From Sacculina carcini (taxonomy: Eukaryota; Arthropoda; Thecostraca; Sacculinidae): a DNA stretch of 64,000 nt. Location: NCBI GenBank assembly GCA_916048095.2, contig OU696583.1, forward strand, positions 5,471,322-5,535,321, read 5' to 3'. Both the position numbers and the translations under genes were made by a program. Under the pieces are notes generated by a model, which saw nothing but the letters and a program-made list of their open reading frames with translations, made no database searches and was not told the origin of the DNA. Shown piece by piece: positions 23,525-33,924 of the stretch (position 1 is its first letter; the number at the start of each line of letters is the position of its first letter).

Positions 23525-24050
23525 TTTTGAGATTTCATACAATCATGCATTGTTTGACTGCAGTCTTTGGTCATTTTAGATATATTCTTATCCCAGTGGT
23601 TCCCTCTCGACCCGACCTGGTTTCATTTGATCGAAGTATCGATTGAAGCAATGCAAGACACGTCAGTTTACTGCTGAGTGATTAATTGATGTCAGACCAA
23701 TTTCACAATGCCGCTCAGAATGGGTGTCAATAGATACAATCCTATATTAATTTGAATTTCTTATAACCATGGCTCAATAGAATGCATTCGTTATTTGCTC
23801 GGTATCGTTTCGCGTTGGCTGTTGATTGATAGGGCTGTCAAAAGTTAATATAGTTACTTTTTCATCTAATGGTCACTTTTTCATAAACTGCCTAAAACTG
23901 TATGAAAAAGTTGTGTACGATAATTATTTGAAAGTTTTTAGGTTATCATAAGTTACAATTTTTGCTTTGGGTTACTTTTTATCGACAGGTTATCTTGTTA
24001 TTTGTCACTTTTCCTCATATTTTCGTAAGTTTTTGCAGATAAAAGGTACA
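23525..24050. other. AT-rich stretch with no gene; possible TIR end
   Basis: No coding signal. At 23831 the sequence TAGGGCTGTCAAAAGTTA is followed by repeats of TTACTTTTTCAT. Its mirror form, TTACTTTTCGACAGCCCTA, occurs at 42451-42469. This may be one end of an undescribed inverted-repeat transposon, but no complete copy is in the window. Confidence 0.4.
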
Positions 24051-24425
24051 TGTATTATGTATATTGTGTATTGCATGGTATTGTGTCTTGTACTATATAT
24101 AATTGTGTGTGCGTGCATGTGTATTTGTGTGCGTACGTGGGAGTGTGATTTTGTGTACGTTGTTGTATGCGCGCGCGGAGGAAGCTGCGTCACACAAGCG
24201 CGAGCGATGAGTGCATGCATGCGCGGGTGGTATCCGCCCGGAGTCAACGGTCACTCGTGCATGTTGGGCAGTGCGTTACTGGTGAAGTGAGAGTGTGGTG
24301 TTTTGTGCAGTGGTTTAGTGTTGTTCGGTGGAGAGAGTAGTATTTAGTGCATTGTGTTGCGGTGTGATTGTGTGGAATTGTGCTTTCTTGTTCTTTTTTA
24401 TTTTCCGTGCTTGCATTCGAATACA

Positions 24426-24437
24426 AGCTAACCGGCC
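24426..24437 (+). other. Primer-binding site matching tRNA-Ile 5' end (element E)
   Basis: AGCTAACCGGCC directly follows the 5' LTR. Its reverse complement GGCCGGTTAGCT equals nucleotides 1-12 of tRNA-Ile(AAU) as I recall it from vertebrates. The same 12 bases occupy the same place in TRIM B. Confidence 0.7.
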
Positions 24438-27400
24438 CTTCGAAAAATGGAGTCTTCATGTGGTTTCGACGCTCGCGTGATACCAGAATTTGATGGTCAG
24501 AGTGACATTGTGGAATGGTGGACTCGCACGGAGATGATGTGTCAGCTCAGAGGCGTCGATGTGATGAGCGTAGTGCCACTACGTCTCTCAAAAGGCGCGT
24601 TTGTTGTGTGGTCCCAACTGCCGGATGAACTTCGCCGTTGTGCGAAAGGGACTCGCAGCGCTTTGTTCTCGGCATTTGGAGTGGACAGATTCCGTGTATA
24701 CGCCCTGTTCACCAGTCGTCGTCTGCAAGAAGGTGAGTCGCCTGACGTATATTTGGCAGACTTAAAAAGCTTGCAGTTTCATTCGGTGGCGTATCCGATA
24801 ATCTGCTGATATGTGCATTTGTAAATGGCCTACCCGAGCACGTGGCGACCAGTATTCGTGCAAGCACAGTGTCAGAGTCTCTGTCGTTGAGTGATATTAC
24901 GAGCAGAACTCGCATGGTGTTGCAAACGACAAAAAGCCCGCCGAACTGTCTAGCCGCCAATGCCGGGTCGCTTTCACCTCGAAAATGCTACATTTGCAAT
25001 CAGACTGGTCATTTGAGAGAGTGCCCCAAAAGGTTATATCGGATGCGATGTTACAATTGTTCCCAGTTGGGTCACATGGCGAAGGACTGTCAGGGAAACG
25101 AGGAAGGAGAGGGTTCGTCAGCGCCAGCACCCTCTCCTCAGTGAGCAATGAGGCGCTTCATTCAGTCACTGTTTTTATTGATCAACGTGAGTCTTGTGTG
25201 CTTGTTGATACCGGTTGTTCTCGCTGTATTGTGTGGAGTGGAGTTTGTAGAGAATGGACACCAGTAACGACTCATGTGAATACCTTGGGTGGCATGAGCT
25301 TTGACTATTCGGGTATTGGTGAATGTTGTGTGAGTGTCGAGAAACAGTCAGTTGTTGTAAAAGCCCTTGTTGTGCAGCACAAGCCGATTGGATATGATGC
25401 GATTCTGAGAATGAACGCCATATCAGCGCTGGGGGGTGTTTGTGTAAGAGCTGGCGGTAGGGTGCATTTTCAAGTGAGTGCCAAGGCCGCATACTGTGCT
25501 GCGGCTGGTGATATTGTTGAGTCAAAACCTGGGCATGAGGCACGGTTTGATGCAGTTAAAAACATGTGGACTTGCAAGTGGAAGTGGCTTGACGACCACG
25601 AGCCTCATCGTTTGACAAACGAAACTGCACAATATCATGTGAGGCAACACGCCAAGGAGGCATTCGACAGAGAGATCAATGAGTGGATCAGCAACAAATG
25701 GTTGATTCCCTATGATGAGAGTTTACATGGGCCTGCCCGTTGTTTGATTCCACTGATGGCAGTAACCCAAAAGAACAAGAACAAAGTGAGACCGGTCCTC
25801 GATTTCCGAGAATTAAATAAACACATTGACACTCGGTCTGCAGATGCTGACGTATGCAATGAGAAGCTGAGGGAATGTCGGATGAATGGAGACAATGTGT
25901 TTATCATGGACCTCAAGAAAGCCTACCTGCAGATATCAGTTGACAGTTCATTGTGGCCTTTCCAGACGGTGAAGTTCAATGGTGTGTTGTACTGCTTGAC
26001 CAGGCTTGGATTCGGGTTGAGTGAGGCGCCCATTATCATGCATACGGTGGTCGACTCGGTGATGGCACAGAACGACCAGATAAGACGAGGGACATCGGCC
26101 TATGTTGACGATGTTCTCATTGACGGAAACATTGTGTCACCCGAAGCGGTGAAGGAGCACTTTGCCAAGTACGGCCTTGAATCGAAAGAGATTCAAAAAC
26201 TCTCTGACGGAACCCGAGTGCTCGGCTTACACGTGTTTTCATCAGAGTCTGGCAAGCTGATGTGGAAAAGGGACAATGCCGTGGGTGAGTTTCCGGAACA
26301 GCTCACGAGACGAGTCGTGTTTTCACTATGCAGCACTGTAGTGTCGCATTATCCTGTCGGTGGCTGGCTGCGAGTTGCCGCTTCGTACATCAAGCGACTT
26401 GCATCCGAAGCGACAAACAGCTGGGACGAACCGATTTGTGACTAGGCACTCCAGAGTCATGTGAACGAAGTGATGTCGAGACTACAGCATAGCGATCCCG
26501 TGAGAGGCGTGTGGAAGATCGATGGTGATTCGGCGAATGTATGGGTAGACGCCAGCAACATTGCCATTGGTGCGTTGGTTGAGGTAAATGGCGAGACAGT
26601 GGAGGATGCTTGCTGGTTGAGAAGGGACAGCCACTACATAAACCTCAGTGAGCTAGAAGCCGTGATAAAGGGGCTTGGACTGGCGATCGAGCTGAAATTT
26701 CGAAAAATTCGGTTTTTCACAGATTCATCCACGGTGCATTTATGGCTCAGATGACTTCTAACGGCAAAAGAACGTGTCAGGACAACTGCCTGTAGTGAGT
26801 TGCTGATCAGGCGCCGACTAGAGATCATCGGTGGATTGTTGGACGAGTACAACTTGACTGTTGAAGTAATGAAGGTGGCGTCTGAGAGGAATAAAGCAGA
26901 TTACCTGACTCATGTGCCTGATCACTGGTTGAAACAGGACAAATCAGTGTGTGCCGCAGGTGCTGAACCGACTGACGTGCGTTCTCGCATCAGGCAGATT
27001 CACCACGACGCCGGACATCCGGGCATCCACCGAACGCGGTACTTTTGCCGGAGGAAAAAGCTTTACGTGAGCAAGCGGGAAGTCGCAGATGTTGTGAGGT
27101 CGTGTGACATCTGCAATTGGATTTGCCCGGCGTCAGTGAAATGGAGACACGGGAAACTGAGCGTGAATCAAAACTGGCACCGACTGGCAGCAGAGTTTGT
27201 GCATGTGCGTAATTTATTCTATGTGTCTGTCATCGATTGTGGTCCTTCGAGGTTTCCTCTCTGGCGCAAGGTTCGCAGTCGCAGCAGCGATGAAGTGGCG
27301 GACATTTTCGATGATATTTTTAGTGAGCGTGGACCCCCAAATGAGGTACTTCTGGACAACAACACGTCTTTTCGTGGATAGTCTTTTGTGCGGGCGATGG

Positions 27401-28355
27401 AACGTTGGGGTGTGAGCATTCGCTATCGGTGTGCTTTTCGCCCAGAAGGAAACGGCATAGCGGAGAGGTCGCATCGGACTGTCAAGACCATTGTGGCGAG
27501 GAAACAGTGCAGTGTGAGAGAGGCTGTGATGCTGCACAATTTGACGCCAATGGATGCCGCCGGTCGCAGACCTGTTGATGGTGTGTATCGATACAGAGTA
27601 CGAATGCGTGAAGAACTCCCGCGACAGCGCAGCACATCTGTTCGTGGCTGCGATTATGAGGTCGGCGATCCTGTCTGGATGAGGCAGCCCGGAGACCGGT
27701 GTGATGCTGTCGGTCGCAGGGGTACCGTCACAAGTGTCGTGTCAGACCTCGTTGTCGCCGTCGATGGCATCAACAGCACGTGGGTGATGTCAGACCACGG
27801 GCGGAGACGGAGAACGGTGGCTGCACGAACGGATTGGACGAGGCGAGCGGTGACGTGGCGGACGATGGCGAGCCTGCCGTCATGGTGTACGGTGAGAGGA
27901 CTGCCGGGACTGATCCGGCGAGTAGCGGTCAGCAGCAGACGCGATCACAGCGACAGAGTCAGCGTCCGGCGCGGTTCAATGATTATGTTGTGTATAATTC
28001 TAATCGGGCATAGTGATTCTTAGAATCAGGGGGATATGTATTATGTATATTGTGTATTGCATGGTATTGTGTCTTGTACTATATATAATTGTGTGTGCGT
28101 GCATGTGTATTTGTGTGCGTACGTGGGAGTGTGATTTTGTGTACGTTGTTGTACGCGCGCGCGGAGGTAGCTGCGTCACACAAGCGCGAGCGATGAGTGC
28201 ATGCATGCGCGGGTGGTATCCGCCCGGAGTCAACGGTCGCTCGTGCATGTTGGGCAGTAGGGCTGGGCAGGAACCGGTTCCGGAACCGGTTCTGACGGTT
28301 CTGCTACGTGGGTATTGGAACCGGGTCCGAGACTCGGAACCGGTTCTGGAACCGG

Positions 28356-28684
28356 GTCCACACGGATCCGAGTCCACACGGTTCCGATTCTTGGACCCGG
28401 GTCCACACGGATCCGAGTCCACACGGTTCCGATTCTCGGACTCGGGTCCACACGGATCCGAGTCCACACGGTTACGATTCTCGGACCCGGGTCCACACGG
28501 ATCCGAGTCCACACGGTTCCGATTCTTGGACCCGGGTCCACACGGATCCGAGTCCACACGGTTCCGATTCTTGGACCCGGGTCCACACGGATCCGAGTCC
28601 ACACGGTTCCGATTCTTGGACCCGGGTCCAAACGGATCCGAGTCCACACGGTTCCGATTCTCGGACCCGGGTCCACACGGATCT
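28356..28684 (+). repeat. 45-base minisatellite inside hAT
   Basis: About seven tandem copies of a 45-base unit made of two related halves (CACACGGATCCGAGTC and CACACGGTTCCGATTC) plus TTGGACCCGGGTC. The unit resembles the subterminal GGAACCGGTTCC motifs of the transposon, so it probably grew from them. Because 45 is a multiple of three, several frames stay open; these are not genes. Confidence 0.93.
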
Positions 28685-30182
28685 TAGTATCAGGACTGAC
28701 AGGAAAATGTATGCGCATTGCGCACACACTACACTAGGGTGCGTTTTAGAATTAACGCTAATATGAAATTGCGGTGAATGCGGTTTTTCACGTGTATTTA
28801 AAAAATGCGTATTATATTGTCTTCTTTTTTCTGAAATACATGTACATTATTTGCAAGTAAGTCTGTGCGGGCAGAGCCATATTACACGAGGTATAATACT
28901 AAATTTAATACATATTATTTATTACGCTTATTTTATTAAATATATTATTAATATATTATTTTTTGGCGTATGATTACCGGAATTTGATTAAATAACCGCA
29001 TTTTCAGCTAATTTGAGCGAAAAAGTATCGCATGAATGTTGATACAACATTTTTATAAATCTGCGTGAAAACTGCATCCTTTCCATGGTGACTTCAATTA
29101 CAATTCAACAATCAAACAAACAAACAACAATAATTTTAAAATCAAAAGCAGCCAATTAAACGCTACACGATCGCAATTTCACGACAAAATGGATGTTTCA
29201 ACTTGACTTCGGGAAAAGGTTTTCTCATTGAATCCAATAAAATATACATTTTCGGAATCAGCATGCAAAAATGTATCTACCGCAACTTGGTACTAGTTAA
29301 ACTTTTGGAAAAGTAAAGAATCCACACATTCTAATGCACACAAGCATACATGACCAAAGCTGTGATCACGGCACATCGATCACATTTGACGTGTCGCCCA
29401 CAAAGAATGTAAAAGCCCATACAGGTGTGAACCAGGCGAGAAAGGTGCCTCCTAAGTTTGTGTTTATCGAACGAAATGTACGTGAAAATCCTGGATGGAA
29501 GTCAGATTGTGTGGACATTGATGAATCCTGTCATATTTGTGTGGAAGCCGTGTTTTCACTCAGAATCTGTTATGACTGAAATCAGCAGGCTGCCTTGGTT
29601 GTACGCGGCTAAGGACAAATAATTTGTCAGTCAAACTGCCAGCGCCAACATCTCAACTAGTGTTTGAGCTGTTTTGTTGAATCTAGTGATGTCCACCGTG
29701 TACACTTGAGTGGTGAGTAAAAATTGTTTTCGCCTTATTTTTATACATTATCATGCATAATTGTTTAATATTATAAATTGTTTGTACTTATTAAAATGGC
29801 GTTTTTATCAATTTCCCTCTTATTTTTTAGTTTCAATTTATTCTTGTAGTGCTCCAACATTAGTAGCGTAGCAGAGGGCCTTAGTGACCTTGCGATTATT
29901 ACGAAAATGTTCACAATATTCATCACTGAATCTAATAATTCACACTCAATGAGGTCGTTAAGGGGAAAATCACTCTTTTATTGAACTCGGCGTATATTTT
30001 ATCATTTAAGCATTTAGTCATATTAATAACTAACATACTTCTTCCCAAATGTAACTTTATTTTAACCCGAGAACGCCCATTATATCGCTAATATGGAATT
30101 GTTGTGAAATTGCCAATATGCCTCGATATAGAACTATTCAAATTCATATTTTTCATATTTTCCATTTCACTTCTCCCGAGAA

Positions 30183-30386
30183 GTGAATCCATTATCATGG
30201 TGGAGGGACCGAGCGTTGTTACTGCCTCGACTACATGAAGTGGCGACAAAATATTTGTGCACACCGGCATCTTCCGTTCCATCTGAACGTTTATTTTCAA
30301 AAGCCGGTGAATGGATATCACACAGACGGAACAGTCTCAAAGAAGAAAACATAAATATGATTCTCTTTTTGAATAAAAATGTGTAA
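30183..30386 (+). pseudogene. hAT transposase C-terminal dimerisation fragment
   Basis: A 67-codon remnant of the hATC domain. It shows the WW near the start (NPLSWWRDRALLLPRL), the conserved VATKYLCTPASSVPSERLFS and AGEWISHRRNSL, and ends LFLNKN. The catalytic RNase H-like core and BED finger are missing. The second copy at 61396-61599 is one residue different (SNAG for SKAG). Confidence 0.9.
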
Positions 30387-31198
30387 TATATACGCGTTTT
30401 GTGTATGTGTGTGTGAACGTGTGCGTTACGGAATAAGCGAACGTTTTCGGGCAATAGCCGAAATCAAATTATTGTTTGTTTGAGATATTATGTAACAGGT
30501 GATACACAAACATTGTTTATATTTGAAAGTACATTGACTATTTAGCACATTTTTGCAGCATTAGCCACATTATTGTGTCAGCATTGTATGCATTTTTCTG
30601 TTGTTAAATATAGAGATGTTAATGCCTTGTACATGTCTTCATTGAATATTAAAGCTTTTCTTCAAATTACAGGGCCGTAGTCAAGAGTTATATGCTTCAC
30701 TCAACCAAAAAAACAAAATGAGGATCCCCCACCAAAATGAAATAATGAAATGTTGAATTTAATTTTGTGAGAATACCCACTATAATGAAACTAATAGAAC
30801 TTTGACTTTGAATAAAATTTTGAATTTATATAAACATTTGTTAATTTCCCAGTCACACGTTCATCTATGCCAACTCTCTTTTGTGTCTTCTCCCTTTGGG
30901 TGATCTCTAAACATGCGCACAGAAAATATATTTTTTCATCCAAGCGGAACCGGTTCCGGAACCGGTTCCAACGGTTCCACTGCCCTACGGATCCGGAACC
31001 GTGAGTATCAATTTTCACGGTTCCTGCCCAGCCCTATTGGGCAGTGCGTTACTGGTGAAGTGAGAGTGTGGTGTTTTGTGCAGTGGTTTAGTGTTGTTCG
31101 GTGGAGAGAGTAGTATTTAGTGCATTGTGTTGCGGTGTGATTTTGTGGAATTGTGCTTTCTTGTTCTTTTTTATTTTCCGTGCTTGCATTCAAATACA

Positions 31199-31845
31199 GT
31201 ACAACAACGGTATGAATCGGGATCAAATAGGAAAAGAGATGGACTGTCAAGTCTGAAGATCAAGAAACGTCAAAATGTTGGTTGTTAAGATTTAGCAATT
31301 GATATTCACCTTAATATATGTGCTACTTGATATTTATGATGTTTTTGGGTACGCAGTAACAGGGCAGGAACCGTAAACATTGATACTCACGGTTCCGGAT
31401 CCGTAAGTCAGACGAACCGTTGGAACCGGTTCCGCTTGGACAAAAAGTGATATTTTCTGTGCGCATAGGTTGGGACCCCTCAATGTTTAGAAGGCACCCA
31501 AGGGGAGAAGACACAAAAGAGAGCTGGCATAGATGAACGTGTTGCTGTGAAAATGTTGTCAAATAGTTTCATAAATTCAAAATTATATGGTTAATTCAAC
31601 GTTTCATCAATATAATTTTTGTGCGGCTTCTCACATTGGTTTTTGGGTGAATGAAGCTGTAACACGCAGCTTTTGAAACCGATTATATTTCCACACAACC
31701 AGTAACACTCACATTTACACACCAAACACTCCCACTCGCACAGCACACATATATCCACTCCCCTTCACTTCATGCTACATTACGCCAAACTACATCAGGT
31801 GTCATCTTGCACGCACACTCAACAACTTCCATACTCATACAGTCC
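31199..31845. other. Non-coding flank with inverted hAT fragment
   Basis: From about 31356 to 31555 the sequence is the reverse complement of the right end of the hAT transposon, starting at a TIR relic (CAGGGCAGGAACCGT) and including CGGAACC motifs and the CTCTTTTGTGTCTTCTCC block. The rest has no gene signal. Confidence 0.75.
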
Positions 31846-32073
31846 ATGAAAGATTATTTGAGCGGACGCAAAATGAGAACATTTGTGAGAGGTGCCAAAT
31901 CGACGTGGAGAGAAGTCACAAGTGGCGTCCCTCAAGGATCAGTGCTTGGACCGATAATGTTCCTGGTGTACATAAATCAAATGACGGAGAGAATAGGCAG
32001 TTACGTGAACATGTTTGCAGATGATGCGAAAATTATGAGAAGAGTGAAAGATCGGACCAGCTGCCAAGAATTG

Positions 32074-33616
32074 TGTAGTTCTAGGTTTTCGTTGTGTGTG
32101 GGCTTATGCTTCTTGTGTTTGCTGGCGTGGTGCTTTGCGCATTGTGTATGTATGTTTGTGTGCGAGTGTGTGTGCATGTACATGTATTGCAGCGAGGAGT
32201 GTGCAAGATTGCAAGTGTCGAGTGTCAGGTGTCGTTGTGGCGTTGGTTCGCTCTGCATGTGTATGTGAGTGTGAGTGCGCGTATGCAATGGTGTCCTTGG
32301 ATTGTCCTCTGAGTTCGTGGAGGGAGTCGTGTTCGGGCGTGTTTGCTGTGCGGTGTTGTCTTGTAGGCGCGCGAGGGATGTCGCTGTCCCACGCGCGCCT
32401 GTCTCTTAATATATCTTTTTCAGTTTTGTTTTGTCAAGTTACAAGCTATTTCGGCCTTTTCAGTGATTTGTTTTTTGTGGTTTTTATGGATAGGCGGTTT
32501 GATTTTGCTTCGGAATAGTGTAGTTTAGTGTAGATTGTTGTAGTTGCTTCGGGAAAGTGTCATGGAATTGATGAATTGACAATGACTTCAGCAGCGGCGG
32601 TGGTACTGACCCTTGGGCATCAGTGGCAAAGTGGAAGACAGAGGTTGTGTTCGGCGGCGTGGCAAGAGGGTGTGCAGGGGGACGGCAGTGGAGCATGGTG
32701 CCGGCAAGGAGGCAGTCGGGGAGCTGCGCCGAGGTTGCTCGTCGTCCCGCCTGCATTGGTGATGGCTACGTCGCAGAACTGGTGAAACAGTCGGTGGAAG
32801 CTGCTGGTGCTCAAGGAGGTAGGCAAGGAGCTGCTGAAGTCGCAGAAGGCGTCGTGGCCCGGAAGGCAAGACGGCTTGTCGAAGGTGGATCACGGCCGGC
32901 TGCGACAGGGTGCTGAAGAGCACAGGTGACGGCGGGAGCACGGTGGGTGCTGGGGCCAAGGTGTTGTGCCCTGTCGCGGCGGCCGGTGATGAAGAAGACG
33001 GCAGGTTGCGGCGGAGCACTGAAGAGCACGGGCGAGGCGGGAGCGCGGGGGACGCTGGGGCCTGACGTATTGGCTTCGCCGCAACCAAGGTGTGTTTCTG
33101 GTGGAGCCGTCGAGCTGGATGGGCGGGTCGGAGCTGATTGTGTTTGGTTGTTTCTTTGTATATCTCCGTGATTGTGCTCGCTTTTTATTTTTTGTTGCTG
33201 TGTTGGCGTTTTTTCATATGTTTGTTTCTTAAGAAACAGGGGGAGGTGTAGTTCTAGGTTTTCGTTGTGTGTGGGCTTATGCTTCTTGTGTTTGCTGGCG
33301 TGGTGCTTTGCGCATTGTGTATGTATGTTTGTGTGCGAGTGTGTCTGCATGTGCATGTATTGCAGCGAGGAGTGTGCAAGATTGCAAGTGTCGAGTGTCA
33401 GGTGTCGTTGTGGCGTTGGTTCGCTCTGCATGTGTATGTGAGTGTGAGTGCGCGTATGCAATGGTGTCCTTGGATTGTCCTCTGAGTTCGTGGAGGGAGT
33501 CGTGTTCGGGCGTGTTTGCTGTGCGGTGTTGTCTTGTAGGCGCGCGTGGGATATCGCTGTCCCACGCGCGCCTGTCTCTTAATATATCTTCTTCAGTTTT
33601 GTTTTGTCAAGTTACA
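32074..33616 (+). mobile_element. TRIM family A, complete
   Basis: LTRs 32074-32443 and 33247-33616 (370 bases each, TGTAG...TTACA, about five differences). Target copy AATTG at 32069-32073 and 33617-33621. The internal 803 bases lack gag, protease, RT or integrase. They are GC-rich and related to the internal parts of families B and C (shared GGTGTTGTGCCCTGTCGCGG). A purine tract AACAGGGGGAGG precedes the 3' LTR. LTR hairpins at 32366-32399 and 33539-33572 are followed by AATATA, a possible poly(A) signal variant. Confidence 0.92.
32444..32455 (+). other. Primer-binding site matching tRNA-Phe 5' end (TRIM A)
   Basis: AGCTATTTCGGC abuts the LTR. The reverse complement GCCGAAATAGCT is nucleotides 1-12 of tRNA-Phe. 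No TGG-starting site matching a tRNA 3' end is present here. Confidence 0.8.
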
Positions 33617-33924
33617 AATTGCAAGAGGATCTAGACAGGCTATGTGAGTGGAGTAGAGAATGGGACATGGAGTTTAATGCCAGCAAGTGCCACGTTATGG
33701 AATTTGATAAAGGAAAACTCAGACCATCGAGATGTTATATGTTGGGCGAGCACAAACTGCAGAAGGTAACTGCCGAAAGAGATTTGGGTGTAACTATTGA
33801 GGATGATCTGTCGCCGGAGAGGCATATAGCCAGAGTAGTGAATGCGGCGTATGGAACCATAAATAATATAAGTGTCTCATTTAACTTCATGGATGAGGAA
33901 GTGGTAAAAAAATTGATAACAGAT

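Larger units (their letters stand above)
28258..31036 (+). mobile_element. hAT DNA transposon, non-autonomous relic
   Basis: Terminal inverted repeats TAGGGCTGGGCAGGAACCG (28258-28276) and its exact reverse complement ending at 31036. The 8-base target copy TTGGGCAG at 28250-28257 and 31037-31044 is the hAT signature. The target is the 3' LTR of element E. Inside are a 45-base minisatellite, an AT-rich middle and a fragment of hAT transposase. An 81-codon open frame at 29334-29579 (DVSPTKNVKAHTG, CVDIDESCHICVEAVF) is not recognised. At 2.8 kb with no full transposase it cannot move by itself. Confidence 0.92.
24051..31198 (+). mobile_element. LTR element E (D/E group), broken, with hAT in its 3' LTR
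   Basis: 5' LTR 24051-24425 (375 bases). The 3' LTR is in two parts, 28037-28257 and 31045-31198, split by a hAT transposon. The LTRs differ at about five positions. Target copy GTACA at 24046-24050 and 31199-31203. The gag region starts at 24447 and has CCHC knuckles (CYICNQTGHLRECP, CYNCSQLGHMAKDC). Pol regions follow to 28013: protease (VLVDTGCSRC), RT (AYVDDVLIDG), RNase H and integrase. Order and content are Ty3/gypsy-like and closest to element D. The coding part is broken a handful of times. Confidence 0.88.
31846..33924 (+). mobile_element. CR1-like LINE RT fragment split by TRIM A
   Basis: Two pieces, 31846-32073 and 33622-33924, read as continuous RT once the TRIM is recognised: YLSGRKMRTFVRG, GVPQGSVLGPIMF, the catalytic FADD, then EDLDRLCEWSREWDMEF, KCHVMEFDKGK and ERDLGVTIEDDLSPERHI. 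It is truncated at the 5' side and ends abruptly where element D was inserted. It is the same family as the fragment in the PIX intron. Confidence 0.88.

Noticed and set aside
28013-28766. Several overlapping 140-220 codon frames with repeated HGSESTRF or DPGPRIGTV peptides
   Set aside because: They are translations of the 45-base minisatellite, whose length is a multiple of three.
29334-29579. Small host gene (81 codons) inside the hAT element
   Set aside because: No homology recognised, no splice or regulatory support. It recurs at 58848-59066 only because of the duplication.
32444-32456. tRNA gene fragment or tRNA-derived SINE at the LTR edge
   Set aside because: Similarity is only 12-13 bases, antisense, with no A box-B box continuation. 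Its fixed position right after the LTR fits a primer site.
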